DNA of 64,000 nt, taken from NCBI RefSeq assembly GCF_008386495.1, contig NZ_VTHJ01000020.1:71760-135759 (forward strand), in the 5' to 3' direction. This document shows positions 8,057 to 16,432 of this stretch, one piece after another (the stretch's first letter is position 1; every line of letters starts with the position of its first letter). The DNA comes from Streptomyces tailanensis (lineage in GTDB: Bacteria; Actinomycetota; Actinomycetes; Streptomycetales; Streptomycetaceae). Position numbers and translations under genes: made by a program. The notes beneath the pieces were generated by a model. It did no database searches, was not told where the DNA came from, and was given only the letters and a program-made list of their open reading frames with translations.

Positions 8057-9751
8057 ATGCTCCCGAACGCCATGAGCGGAGCCGTCGGCTCCGCGGTCTC
8101 CGCGCCCGTGCCCGACGAGGCCGTCGCCCCCCTCATGCGGGGGATCACCGTGCTGCGGCGGCTCACCGAGGCGGACGGGGCCCTGAGCCTCAGCGGGCTG
8201 GAGAAGGCCACCGGGCTCGCGCGTTCCACGGTCGACCGGATCACGGCGACGCTGGCCCGGATGGGATACGTACGGCTGGACGGCCGGGACGCGGTCCTCG
8301 CGCCCCGTCTGATGGAGCTGGGCAACGCCTATCTGGCCTCCATCCGGCTCCCCCGCCTGCTCGACGCATACGCGGACGCCCTCGCCGACGAGTTCGACGA
8401 GTCGGTGTCGCTCGCGGTCGGTGACCGGGACGGCATCCGGTTCATCCACCAGGCCACCCGGCGCCGCGCGATGTCCCTCAGCTTCCGTATCGGCGACCTC
8501 CTGCCCGCCGAACGCACCGCGCCCGGCCCGCTGTTCGCCACCGAGTGGGACGCCGCCGACTGGGCGCGGTGGCGGGCCCGGCGGGAGGCCGACCCCGAGG
8601 CCCGCGGGTTTCCGGCGGTGCCGCCGCGCGGCGGGGCGTACGACGACTTCGAGGCGCGTACGGCCGAGGCGGGCGCCCGGGGGTGGGCGCTGGACGACCA
8701 GTTGATCGAGCCGGGGCTGGTGGCGGTGTCCGTACCCGTACGGGAGCCGCGGACCGGGCGGGTCGCATGTGTGGCGAACGTCGTCAGCCACACCAGTCGG
8801 CACACCGCGGAGTCGCTGGGCTCGGCGCTGCTGCCGCGGCTGCGGGTGGCGGTGGCGGAGATGGAGGCCGAGTTGAAGCGGGATCGGGGGCCGCGGGTCG
8901 CCTCCGGCCCTTATGGCTCCGGGGCGGGCTCGGCTCCCTCCGGTCTCGCCGCCTGGACCAGTGCCTCCAAGCAGGAACTGGGCCGGGAGTTCATCGAGTC
9001 GCTCGCGCGTGGGCTGACCGTCATCACGTCCTTCGGGGAGGGGCGCGCCGAACTGACCCTCACGGATGTCGCCCAGGCCACCGGGCTCGCCCGGGCGACG
9101 GCCCGGCGGGCGCTGATCACCCTCGAACACCTCGGGTACGTCGAGTCGTACGACCGCGTCTTCCGGCTCACGCCCCGGGTGCTGGGCCTCGGCTTCCCTC
9201 CCCTGTCCATGCTTCCGCTGTCCCGTATCGCCGCCCCGCACCTGGCCGAACTCTCCGAGCGCGTCCACGACTCGGCGTCCCTCGCGATCCTCACCGGGGG
9301 TGGGGAGGAGGTGCAGTACACGGCGCGGGTCGCCACGAGTCGGGTGATGAGCGTCAACATCACGCTGGGGACGCGGTTGCCGGCGTATGCGACGTCGCTG
9401 GGCCGGGTGATGCTGGCGGATCTCCCTGAGCCGCGGCTTCCGGAGTTGCTTCCCCTGACCCCGCACACGATCACGGACCGGCGGGAGCTGCTGGCCCTGC
9501 TGGAGCGGGTGCGGTCCGACGGCTACGCCCTCGTCGACGGCGAGCTGGAGGAGGGGCTGCGCTCGATCGCCGTTCCGGTACGGGATGGGGGTGGGCGGGT
9601 CGTGGCCGCGGTGAACGTCGCGATGCACAGCAGTCGGCGGTCTGTCGAGCAGTGTGTGGCGGAGGTGCTGCCGGAGTTGCGGGCGGTGGTGGGGCGGATC
9701 GAGGCGGAGCTGCGGGTGGCGGGGAGGTTCCGGCGGGTGCCGGGGGTCTGA
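8057..9751 (+). CDS. Duplicated IclR-family regulator
   Basis: A 564-residue protein holding two complete IclR modules. Module 1 (about residues 20-280) has an HTH in LSLSGLEKATGLARSTVDRITATLARMGYVRLDG and an effector domain ending CVANVVSHTSRHTAESLG. Module 2 (about 300-564) has LTLTDVAQATGLARATARRALITLEHLGYVES and an effector domain with SLGRVMLADLPE and VNVAMHSSRRSVEQ. Ordinary IclR proteins are about 250 residues, so this is an in-line duplication or fusion. Similar double proteins are known in Streptomyces, including regulators linked to protocatechuate catabolism, but no pca genes are near. Target and ligand are unknown. Confidence 0.88.
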   Translation: MLPNAMSGAVGSAVSAPVPDEAVAPLMRGITVLRRLTEADGALSLSGLEKATGLARSTVDRITATLARMGYVRLDGRDAVLAPRLMELGNAYLASIRLPRLLDAYADALADEFDESVSLAVGDRDGIRFIHQATRRRAMSLSFRIGDLLPAERTAPGPLFATEWDAADWARWRARREADPEARGFPAVPPRGGAYDDFEARTAEAGARGWALDDQLIEPGLVAVSVPVREPRTGRVACVANVVSHTSRHTAESLGSALLPRLRVAVAEMEAELKRDRGPRVASGPYGSGAGSAPSGLAAWTSASKQELGREFIESLARGLTVITSFGEGRAELTLTDVAQATGLARATARRALITLEHLGYVESYDRVFRLTPRVLGLGFPPLSMLPLSRIAAPHLAELSERVHDSASLAILTGGGEEVQYTARVATSRVMSVNITLGTRLPAYATSLGRVMLADLPEPRLPELLPLTPHTITDRRELLALLERVRSDGYALVDGELEEGLRSIAVPVRDGGGRVVAAVNVAMHSSRRSVEQCVAEVLPELRAVVGRIEAELRVAGRFRRVPGV

Positions 9752-10068
9752 GCTGCTTTTTCCTCGCCCCCGCCGCCCCTTACTCGTCCCGTCCCGTCCC
9801 CAGAGGCTGCGCCCCTTCGACCCCCTGCGCGGGAGAGCTCGGTGGGTGGGGTGCGTTGGCGTGTGCGGGTGGGTCGTGGTTGCTCGCGCAGTTCCCCGCG
9901 CCCCTGGCTACCCGGGGGCGCCCCCTGGCTTCTAAGGGGCGCGGGGAACTGCGCGACCAGCCCCCACTCACCCGCAGCCGCCGCACGACCCCGCCCCCAC
10001 CCCCGCCAGCTGCGCACACCGTACGCTGGGCGCTTAACCCGTACGCAGTGAAGGAGAGGGAGCGAGCC
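9752..10068. other. Spacer with Streptomyces hairpin
   Basis: A 317-bp gene-free stretch. It contains the long inverted repeat listed separately at 9884-9956 and the AAGGAGAGG ribosome binding site of the following TetR gene. Nothing else was recognised. Confidence 0.6.
9884..9956. terminator. Long inverted repeat, common Streptomyces hairpin
   Basis: Perfect 21-bp arms at 9884-9904 and 9936-9956, built on the CGCAGTTCCCCGCGCCCC motif. This hairpin recurs in Streptomyces intergenic regions and probably terminates transcription of the IclR gene. Confidence 0.7.
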
Positions 10069-10797
10069 ATGGCAACCGAGCAGCCCCGAGCGTTCCAGTC
10101 CGTGTGGACCCGGCCCCGGGCCGGGCGGGAGCAACCCGCGCTGAGCCGGGAGCAGATCGTGGCCGAGGCGCTGCGGCTGCTCGACGAGGAGGGCATCGAC
10201 GCGCTGAGCATGCGCAAGCTCGGCGGCCGGCTGGGCGCCGGCGCCACCTCGCTCTACCGCCATGTAGCCAACAAGGACGAGCTGATCGAGCTGGCCGTCG
10301 ACGAGATCTACGGCGAGATCGAGGTCTCCGCCTCCCCCGACCCGGCGAACTGGCGTACCGATATGACCCGTTGCGCCCACAGCCTGCGCGCGACGATCCT
10401 GCGCCACCCGTGGCTCGCGTCCGTACTCGGCGAGCTGGGCATGTCCTACCTCGGCACGAACTGGATGCGCGTCTCCGAGGCCATGCTGAACCTGCTGACC
10501 ACCGCCCGTTTCCCGGCCGCCGAGGCCGACCGGGCGCTGTCCACCCTCGTCGCATACGTCACCGGCATGGCCACCAGCGAGGCCGCCTGGCTCAATGTCC
10601 TCGCCCGCAGCGGCCAGGACGAGCAGACCGCGGTCGAGCGTCTGTGGCCCGCCGCCGAGGAGGCCGCTCAGGACCACCCGCTGCTGCGCGAGAGCTACTC
10701 CGATCAGCGCGGGACGGACCCCCGGGCGGCCCGGGAGGAGGGGTTCCAGTACGGCCTCGACCGGGTGCTGGACGGGTTGGAGACGCGACTCAAGTAG
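10069..10797 (+). CDS. TetR family regulator (TetR_C type)
   Basis: A 242-residue regulator. The HTH is in SREQIVAEALRLLDEEGIDALSMRKLGGRLGAGATSLYRHVANKDELIELAVDEI, the form seen in TetR-class proteins with the longer TetR_C ligand domain. ATG 10069 has AAGGAGAGG upstream. It is convergent with a three-gene ABC-2 exporter, which it may control. No operator was found near it. The short downstream spacer holds two AAGGAGAACGCG copies of no clear meaning. Confidence 0.88.
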   Translation: MATEQPRAFQSVWTRPRAGREQPALSREQIVAEALRLLDEEGIDALSMRKLGGRLGAGATSLYRHVANKDELIELAVDEIYGEIEVSASPDPANWRTDMTRCAHSLRATILRHPWLASVLGELGMSYLGTNWMRVSEAMLNLLTTARFPAAEADRALSTLVAYVTGMATSEAAWLNVLARSGQDEQTAVERLWPAAEEAAQDHPLLRESYSDQRGTDPRAAREEGFQYGLDRVLDGLETRLK

Positions 10798-10863
10798 CCG
10801 TTGAACGCGGCTCAAGGAGAACGCGGCCCAAGGAGAACGCGCCGGCCAACTCGCCCTACCCGC

Positions 10864-11700
10864 TCACCCGTTGACCCCCGTGTACTTGCCGAGGCTCCAG
10901 TTCCACAGCAGCCGCGACAGCACGAAGGCCGCGAGGCCGATGAGCGGTGAGGCCACGGCCAGCGCCTCCGGAACGCCCATGTCGCCGCCGTGGCCGGTCA
11001 GCACGCCGGCCGGGAAGTAGGCGATGAACGCGAGCGGGACGACGAAGGTGAACGCGGCGGAGACGGCCTTCGGAAGGATGCTGAGGGGGTAGCTGCCGAA
11101 GGTCCCCATCAGCTCCTCCAGCCACTGGCTCCAGTACGAGGTGGCCGGGAAGTGGAACGCGGCGGCGGCCAGGGCGGTGAAGAGCGCCGCCTCGACCAGC
11201 ATGCCGCCGATCACCCCCGCCACCACGTACGCGATCCGCCCCGCCGTCCAGTCGAGCGAGCTCCGCTGGAGCGCGGCGACGAACAGCCCGACCGCGACGA
11301 CCAGGTCACCGATGGCGTTGACCGGGAAGAAGTTCAGCTGGATCTGCCGGTAGACCGGCATGGGCCGGATCAGACAGGGGTCGACGATCCCTTCCTGGAC
11401 GAGGATGTTCATGTACTGGACCCGGCCGAGGAAGAGCACGTACAGCCCGTGGGCCAGCATGCGCATGCTGGCGATCAGCAGCACGTCGGTGCTTGACCAG
11501 CCGCCGAGCCCGGGGAAGCGGGTCAGCAGCACCGAGGCGAAGACGATGATCGAGACCTGCCAGATGGCCCCGGTGGCGATCCCCAGCAGGAACTCGCCCC
11601 GGTACTCCAGCCGGGCCTTGAAGTTGAGCCTGGTGATCCGCCAGGCGACCCGCCACGAATGGAGGAAAGCGGTCATGGTCGTCCGAGTGGTCATGGTCAT
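10864..11700 (-). CDS. ABC-2 type permease subunit
   Basis: A 278-residue membrane protein with about six hydrophobic segments and a cytoplasmic N-terminus, typical of the ABC-2 permeases in which two unlike subunits pair with one ATPase (the ABC2_membrane_6/DUF990 sort). It reads FKARLEYRGEFLLGIATGAIWQVSIIVFASVLLTRF and ends LLWNWSLGKYTGVNG. The start codon at 11700 overlaps the stop of the upstream permease as ATGA, so translation is coupled; ATG 11694 is an alternative. With the next two genes it forms a complete exporter; the cargo is unknown. Confidence 0.85.
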   Translation of the reverse strand: MTMTTRTTMTAFLHSWRVAWRITRLNFKARLEYRGEFLLGIATGAIWQVSIIVFASVLLTRFPGLGGWSSTDVLLIASMRMLAHGLYVLFLGRVQYMNILVQEGIVDPCLIRPMPVYRQIQLNFFPVNAIGDLVVAVGLFVAALQRSSLDWTAGRIAYVVAGVIGGMLVEAALFTALAAAAFHFPATSYWSQWLEELMGTFGSYPLSILPKAVSAAFTFVVPLAFIAYFPAGVLTGHGGDMGVPEALAVASPLIGLAAFVLSRLLWNWSLGKYTGVNG

Positions 11701-12527
11701 CCCCCCTGGGCCACGACACGTCGGCCGGCCCGGTCCCAGAGCCATCGGGTGAACAGGGCGAGCAGCACGATCCAGACGCCCTGGACCGCCATCTGGACGA
11801 AGGCGTCGTCGACGCCGATCCGTCCGACGTAGATGGAGAGCGGCACGCCGAGGGTCGCCTGGAACGGCAGGAACGCGCTCAGGGTGATGAACCAGTCCGG
11901 GAAGTACCAGAGCGGCGCGTACACACCGGAGAGCAGGTTCTGCGCGAAGACGAGGATGAGGAGGGCGGACTCGTTGCGCAGCGTCCAGAAGCACAGCAGG
12001 TCGACCAGCATCATCACGTAGTAGAGGACCAGTTGGCCGAGCAGCATGCTCACCGCGAAGACCGCGGCCACCTCGTACGAGGAGGGCGGGACCACGATTC
12101 CGACGGCGAGAGACAGCGCGTATCCGGCGAGCACCCAGCCGAAGCCGTACAGCTGGTCGCCGAGGGCGCGCAGGGCGTAGTAGCGCCGGGGGCTCATCGG
12201 CCGCAGGTACCAGTAGACGATCGTGCCGAAGTGGAGGTGCTGGATCACCGTGTCGCGGCCCGCGCGCCGGTCCAGGCCGCGGATCCGGTTCGCGAGCACG
12301 GCGAGTACGGCGTAGGTGACGGCCTGCGTCTCGTCGAGCCCGGCGCTGGAGTCGGTGTGCGCGTACAGCCCCCGCCAGAGGTAGACGACCAGGCACACCT
12401 GGACGAGGAGGCGCAGGGCGGTGGCGGTCATACGGGGAGGGGCGAGCAGTTCGCCCCGGGGGGTGATCGAGGCGATGTGCCGGCCCCGGGAGAGCAGGGT
12501 CATGGTGCTGGCAGTGTTCGCTGTCAT
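11697..12527 (-). CDS. ABC-2 type permease subunit
   Basis: A 276-residue membrane protein, partner of the downstream permease. It has about six hydrophobic stretches, including ALRLLVQVCLVVYLWRGLY and LVLYYVMMLVDLLCFWTL, and the segment DTVIQHLHFGTIVYWYLRPMSPRRYYALRALG. It lies three bases downstream of the ATPase gene and overlaps the next gene by four bases. Heterodimeric permeases of this kind have been linked to export of toxic organic cations in other bacteria, but that role is not shown here. Confidence 0.85.
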   Translation of the reverse strand: MTANTASTMTLLSRGRHIASITPRGELLAPPRMTATALRLLVQVCLVVYLWRGLYAHTDSSAGLDETQAVTYAVLAVLANRIRGLDRRAGRDTVIQHLHFGTIVYWYLRPMSPRRYYALRALGDQLYGFGWVLAGYALSLAVGIVVPPSSYEVAAVFAVSMLLGQLVLYYVMMLVDLLCFWTLRNESALLILVFAQNLLSGVYAPLWYFPDWFITLSAFLPFQATLGVPLSIYVGRIGVDDAFVQMAVQGVWIVLLALFTRWLWDRAGRRVVAQGG

Positions 12528-12530
12528 GGC

Positions 12531-13622
12531 TCAGCCGCCTTGGGAGGCGGCTTGGACGGCGAATTCCTCGGTGGCCCCCTGGGCCGGTACGTCGCTGAGG
12601 TAGGCGGCGCGCATGACGTCTTCGAGGTCGTTCTCCTCCAGCGCCAGGTCGGTGACCTGGAACCGCGCGATGACCGCCTTGAGCGCCTCGTGCACGGTGG
12701 GGGCGTCGTCCCCGACCGGCCCGAACACGACGCGCGGGCCTTCGCGCCGCAGGACGCCGATGCCGGTGGTCCCGGGCAACAAGGCCGGTTCACCTCTCTG
12801 TTCGATCCGCTCGATCTCTTCCACATCGGCCGGGTCGGCGAGGGTCGCCCGTACCTGCCAGGTGCCACCGAAGCGCCGTCGGATCTCCTGGAGCGGGCCG
12901 TCGAGCACGATCCGGCCGTGGTTGATGAGGACGACCCGCTCGGCGAGCCGGGCGACCTCGGTCATGTCGTGCGTGGTCAGCAGGACGGTACGGTCCCGTT
13001 CCTCGACCTGGTGCCGCAGGAACCGCCGTACCTGCTCCTTGACCACCACGTCCATGCCGATGGTGGGCTCGTCGAGGAAGACGACGGGCGGATCGTGCAG
13101 GAGCGAGGCGGCCAGATCACAGCGGACCCGCTGCCCGAGCGACAGATGGCGGACGCGGGTGTCCCAGAACTCGGATAGTTCGAGCAGCCCGTCGAACTCG
13201 TCGATCCTGGCCCGGTACTGGTCCTCGGGCACCCCGTAGATGTCCCGCAGGATGCTGAACGACTCCCGGGCCGGCAGATCCCACCACAGCTGGGTCCGCT
13301 GGCCGAACACGGCCCCGATGTTGTGCGCGTTGCGCTCCCGGTCCCGGTGCGGGACGACTCCGGCGACGACGGCCTCACCGGAGGTGGGGGTCAGGATCCC
13401 GGTGAGCATCTTGATCGTGGTGGACTTCCCGGCCCCGTTCGGACCGAGCAGTGCGAGCAACTCGCCTCTGCCGACACGGAAGTCGACGTCCTGCACCGCG
13501 ACTTTGGCCACGCGCTCCGGACTGACGAGCGACCTGAGCGCCCCGGCGAAGCCCGGCCGGCGCACGGTCGTGTGAAACACCTTGGACAGCCCGCGCGCCT
13601 CGATCACCGCGGTCAATGGCAT
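12531..13622 (-). CDS. ABC transporter ATP-binding protein
   Basis: A 363-residue ATPase and the first gene of the exporter operon. Walker A is GPNGAGKST, the signature is LSLGQR (a variant of LSGGQ), Walker B is VVFLDEPTIGMD and the switch is TTHD. The N-terminus, ARGLSKVFHTTVRRPGFAGALRSL, is typical of ATPases paired with ABC2_membrane_6 permeases. About 120 extra C-terminal residues form a regulatory domain. ATG 13622 is used; GTG 13625 is possible. The dyad at 13639-13656 sits just upstream and may be its operator. Confidence 0.92.
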   Translation of the reverse strand: MPLTAVIEARGLSKVFHTTVRRPGFAGALRSLVSPERVAKVAVQDVDFRVGRGELLALLGPNGAGKSTTIKMLTGILTPTSGEAVVAGVVPHRDRERNAHNIGAVFGQRTQLWWDLPARESFSILRDIYGVPEDQYRARIDEFDGLLELSEFWDTRVRHLSLGQRVRCDLAASLLHDPPVVFLDEPTIGMDVVVKEQVRRFLRHQVEERDRTVLLTTHDMTEVARLAERVVLINHGRIVLDGPLQEIRRRFGGTWQVRATLADPADVEEIERIEQRGEPALLPGTTGIGVLRREGPRVVFGPVGDDAPTVHEALKAVIARFQVTDLALEENDLEDVMRAAYLSDVPAQGATEEFAVQAASQGG

Positions 13623-13638
13623 CACGTCCGTTCACTTT

Positions 13639-13656
13639 TGTTCGAAATATCGAACA
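13639..13656. promoter_or_regulatory. Dyad TGTTCGA-AATA-TCGAACA
   Basis: Perfect 7-bp arms with a 4-bp spacer, 17 bp upstream of the ABC ATPase start, in the divergent spacer with the HIBYL-CoA hydrolase gene. A good repressor-operator candidate; the cognate protein is not known. Confidence 0.55.
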
Positions 13657-13884
13657 CTGTCCGGCACAACGGCGGTAATGCTAGGGCTCGCGGGGCGGTC
13701 GAGAGAAGCGAAATAAACCCGCCGGAACTGCCCGAACACCCTTGTACAGGGGACGAGTTCAGCTGGCGGTTCAGGGCTGCCGGGGCAGCGGTTCGGCGAG
13801 CTCGGCGCTGAGGCGAGGGTGAGAGGTGTTCGGTTGTCCGGCGGCGAGTCGAGAAAACCCGCGCCCCATGATTGATTGCGACAC

Positions 13885-15012
13885 ATGACCGCTACCACCC
13901 CCGCCACCGACCTCCCCCCGGCCGACGAGGTCCTCACCGGCGTCCACCAGGGCGTCGGCAGGATCCTGCTCAACCGCCCCCGGGCCCTCAACGCGCTGAC
14001 CACCCCCATGGTCGCCGCCATCGACGAGGCCCTGGCGGCCTGGGAGAGCACGCCCCTCACGGCCGTGGTGCTGGCGAGCACGAACCCGAAGACGTTCTGC
14101 GCCGGCGGTGACATGCGCGCGATCCGGGCGAACGTGCTCGCCGGTGACGCGGAGGCGAGCGAGAACTTCTTCTCCACCGAGTACCGCCTCAACGCCCGCA
14201 TCGCCGAACATCCCGTCCCGATCGTGTCCCTGATCGACGGCATCTGCATGGGCGGCGGCCTCGGCCTCTCCATCCACGGCGACTACCGCGTCGTAACCGA
14301 GAACGCGATCCTCGCCATGCCCGAAACGGCCATCGGCTTCTTCCCCGACATCGGCGCCGGCCACTTCCTCCCCCGCCTCCCCGGCGCGATCGGCATGTAC
14401 CTGGGCCTGACGGGCCACCGCCTGGACGCGGCGGACGCCCTGTACACGGGCCTGGCCACCCACTTCGTCCCCGCGAACCGCATCGACGAGGTCACGGAAG
14501 CCCTGGCCGACAACGCCGCCACCCCGATCGACACCACCCTGAAGGGCCTGGCTGACACACCCGCCCCCTCGATCGCCCACAGCAGGCTCGCAGCGGTACG
14601 AGCCGACCTGGACCGAGCCTTCGGCGCCCCCACCCTCGACGGCATCAGGCAGGAACTCCACGCCCTGGCCACCCCTTGGGCGACCAGGACCCTGGCCAGC
14701 CTGGACGCCCACTCCCCGCAGAGCCTGGAAATCACCCACGCCCTGCTGACGGCAGGCAGAAACCGCACCCTGCGCGAATGCCTCGCCGCTGAACTCCTCC
14801 TCACCCGCACGACCATCCGCTCCCCGGACTTCCTGGAGGGCGTACGGGCCGTCCTGGTCGACAAGGACCGCACGCCCGCGTGGCAACGCGTCGACGCGCA
14901 GGACCAGCCCCCGAAGTCGACGAGCAAGGAGAACGGTTCGTCGTCGCGACCCGGGTCCCGAATCCCTCATCCAGATGAAAAGCCCCGGCGAGACCGTGCG
15001 TCCCGGCACTGA
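13885..15012 (+). CDS. 3-hydroxyisobutyryl-CoA hydrolase-like (enoyl-CoA hydratase superfamily)
   Basis: A 375-residue crotonase-fold protein. Length and motifs match the HIBYL-CoA hydrolase branch rather than hydratases of about 260 residues: ILLNRPRALNALTTPMV, FCAGGDMRAI, IDGICMGGGLGLSIHGDYRV and MPETAIGFFPDIGAGHFLPRLPG. The oxyanion-hole glycines and the PE-T-xIGxFPD catalytic stretch are present. The reaction would release 3-hydroxyisobutyrate during valine breakdown. ATG 13885 is preferred over a TTG at 13876. The last 35 residues or so are Ser/Pro/Arg-rich and may be non-native tail. Confidence 0.85.
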   Translation: MTATTPATDLPPADEVLTGVHQGVGRILLNRPRALNALTTPMVAAIDEALAAWESTPLTAVVLASTNPKTFCAGGDMRAIRANVLAGDAEASENFFSTEYRLNARIAEHPVPIVSLIDGICMGGGLGLSIHGDYRVVTENAILAMPETAIGFFPDIGAGHFLPRLPGAIGMYLGLTGHRLDAADALYTGLATHFVPANRIDEVTEALADNAATPIDTTLKGLADTPAPSIAHSRLAAVRADLDRAFGAPTLDGIRQELHALATPWATRTLASLDAHSPQSLEITHALLTAGRNRTLRECLAAELLLTRTTIRSPDFLEGVRAVLVDKDRTPAWQRVDAQDQPPKSTSKENGSSSRPGSRIPHPDEKPRRDRASRH

Positions 15013-15107
15013 TCACTAGCCTCGGGCGATGCCCACATCCTCACCACCATCGCTGCTGCGGGCCTTCCGGCCCCAGGTCCAAGAGCACCTCTACGACTTC
15101 TACGAAG

Positions 15108-15372
15108 AGCTGTCGAAGTCCCAGGTCAGCGCGATGGCGAAGCACCTCGACGAGCAGGTCGCCGCGCCGTAACCGGCCGCTCGACGCCGGGCCATATGCG
15201 TTCGTCCGGGTGGACGCGCTGACCCAGAAGGGCCGCGAGGGCGGCCGCATCATCAACGTCCACGCCCGGATCGCGGTCGGCGTCAACGCCGACGGCCGCC
15301 GCGAGATCCTCGGCATCGACGTCGCCACCGCCAAGGACGGCGCCGGCTGGCTCGCCTTCCTGCGCTCATCGT
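15108..15372 (+). pseudogene. IS256 (mutator) transposase relic
   Basis: An internal fragment of an IS256-type transposase. One frame reads LSKSQVSAMAKHLDEQVAA. After a frameshift near 15170 another frame continues RPLDAGPYAFVRVDALTQKG and then EGGRIINVHARIAVGVNADGR and REILGIDVATAKDGAGWLAF. Intact members are about 400 residues, so both ends are lost. The relic stops at the 3' end of the LysR gene, whose stop codon spans the junction. It marks past insertion beside the aromatic cluster and is a possible relative of the transposase that moved the MITE-like elements at 42459 and 44989. Confidence 0.8.
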
Positions 15373-16304
15373 TTCGGCGGACGGGAGGTCGTAGGCCGAC
15401 CGGCCTCCATCATCTCGGCGACCCGGGCCGTCGTCTCCCGCAGCCACATGTGCGCCGCGTCGTGCATGTGGACCGGATGCCACCACAAGGCCTGCTGGAG
15501 CGGCACGGCGTCATAGGGCGGTTCCATGATGCGGACGGGTGCGACTCCGTCCAGCTCGTCGGCGAGACGCCTCTGAAGGAGAGCTACCCGGCGGGTGCCT
15601 GCGACCAGGAGTGGCATCAGCTGGAAACTGTCGACGGAGACCGCCACGCGCGGCTCGATGCCGAGCATGGCGATCTGGCGGGCGGCGGGGGCATCGTAGG
15701 CTCGTTGGTACGTCACCCACGGCAGTCGGGCCAGGTCGTCAAGGGTGAGCCGCTCGCCGACCTCGGGGTTGTCGTCCGCGACGAGGAAGACCCAGCTGTC
15801 CTGGTAGAGCTCGACCATGGGGAAGCCTCGAATGATGCCGTGGGGCAGCAGTAGCCCGTCCACGGTGCTGAGCAGCGACCCGGTGCTGTCGATGATTTCG
15901 TTCGGTACCTGTTTGAACCTGAGCCGGATTCCCGGTGCCTCGGCTTGGACGGTGCGGGCGAGTTCGGTACCGAAGACGGCAACCGCGTAGTCCGAGGCGA
16001 TGAGCGTGAACTCATGTTCCTCGCGGGAGGGGTCGAATTCGGCCTGACTGGCGAAGACGCGCTCCAGCAGGTCGCATGCGGTGGTGGTTCGGTCGAGGAG
16101 GGCCTGCCCTAGGGCGGTCAGTTCGTACCCTCCGCCCACCCGGGCGAGCAGGTCGTCGTCGAAGTGGCGGCGCAGCCGGGCCAGGGCCGCGCTCATCGCG
16201 GGTTGACTGAGTCCGATGCGCTGGCCGGCCCTGGTGACGTTGCGCTCCTGCAGGAGGGCGCGCAGGGCAACGACGAGGTTGAGGTCCAGGCTGGCCAAGT
16301 TCAC
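15366..16304 (-). CDS. LysR family regulator
   Basis: A roughly 312-residue LysR regulator of the NodD/NahR-like subgroup. The N-terminal HTH is in LDLNLVVALRALLQERNVTRAGQRIGLSQPAMSAALARLRRHFDDDLLARVGGGYELT. The effector domain contains FTLIASDYAVAVFGTELARTVQAEAPGIRLRF. GTG 16304 was chosen; GTG 16334 would add ten residues. It is divergent from the first catabolic gene, the standard arrangement for a LysR activator of an aromatic operon. Its 3' end abuts an IS256 relic, so the native C-terminus may have been altered slightly. Confidence 0.9.
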   Translation of the reverse strand: MNLASLDLNLVVALRALLQERNVTRAGQRIGLSQPAMSAALARLRRHFDDDLLARVGGGYELTALGQALLDRTTTACDLLERVFASQAEFDPSREEHEFTLIASDYAVAVFGTELARTVQAEAPGIRLRFKQVPNEIIDSTGSLLSTVDGLLLPHGIIRGFPMVELYQDSWVFLVADDNPEVGERLTLDDLARLPWVTYQRAYDAPAARQIAMLGIEPRVAVSVDSFQLMPLLVAGTRRVALLQRRLADELDGVAPVRIMEPPYDAVPLQQALWWHPVHMHDAAHMWLRETTARVAEMMEAGRPTTSRPPKR

Positions 16305-16364
16305 GAAGCGTCCCAATTCCGGAGCCGGCACCACCGGTATTCACCGGCTGGATTCTTATATATA

Positions 16365-16378
16365 GGAAATCGATTTCC
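16365..16378. promoter_or_regulatory. Palindrome GGAAATCGATTTCC
   Basis: A perfect 14-bp palindrome in the AT-richer divergent promoter region between the LysR gene and the catabolic operon. It is a likely binding site for the LysR regulator or another local factor. Confidence 0.55.
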
Positions 16379-16432
16379 CTGATTGCAATCTACGGGCCAG
16401 ATTAGTGGGACCGCAATCGGGAGGACATCTCC

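Noticed and set aside
6017..9628. Very long open frame on the minus strand across the metalloprotease, minisatellite and IclR gene
   Set aside because: It is a high-GC shadow. Its translation is proline/arginine-rich without domains, while the plus strand has clear protease and IclR motifs.
10801..10850. Twice repeated AAGGAGAACGCG as ribosome binding sites of a small gene
   Set aside because: No start codon with a coding frame follows before the convergent permease gene.
13771..15009. Long minus-strand frame opposite the HIBYL-CoA hydrolase
   Set aside because: Gly/Val/Arg-rich shadow; the plus-strand crotonase motifs are unambiguous.
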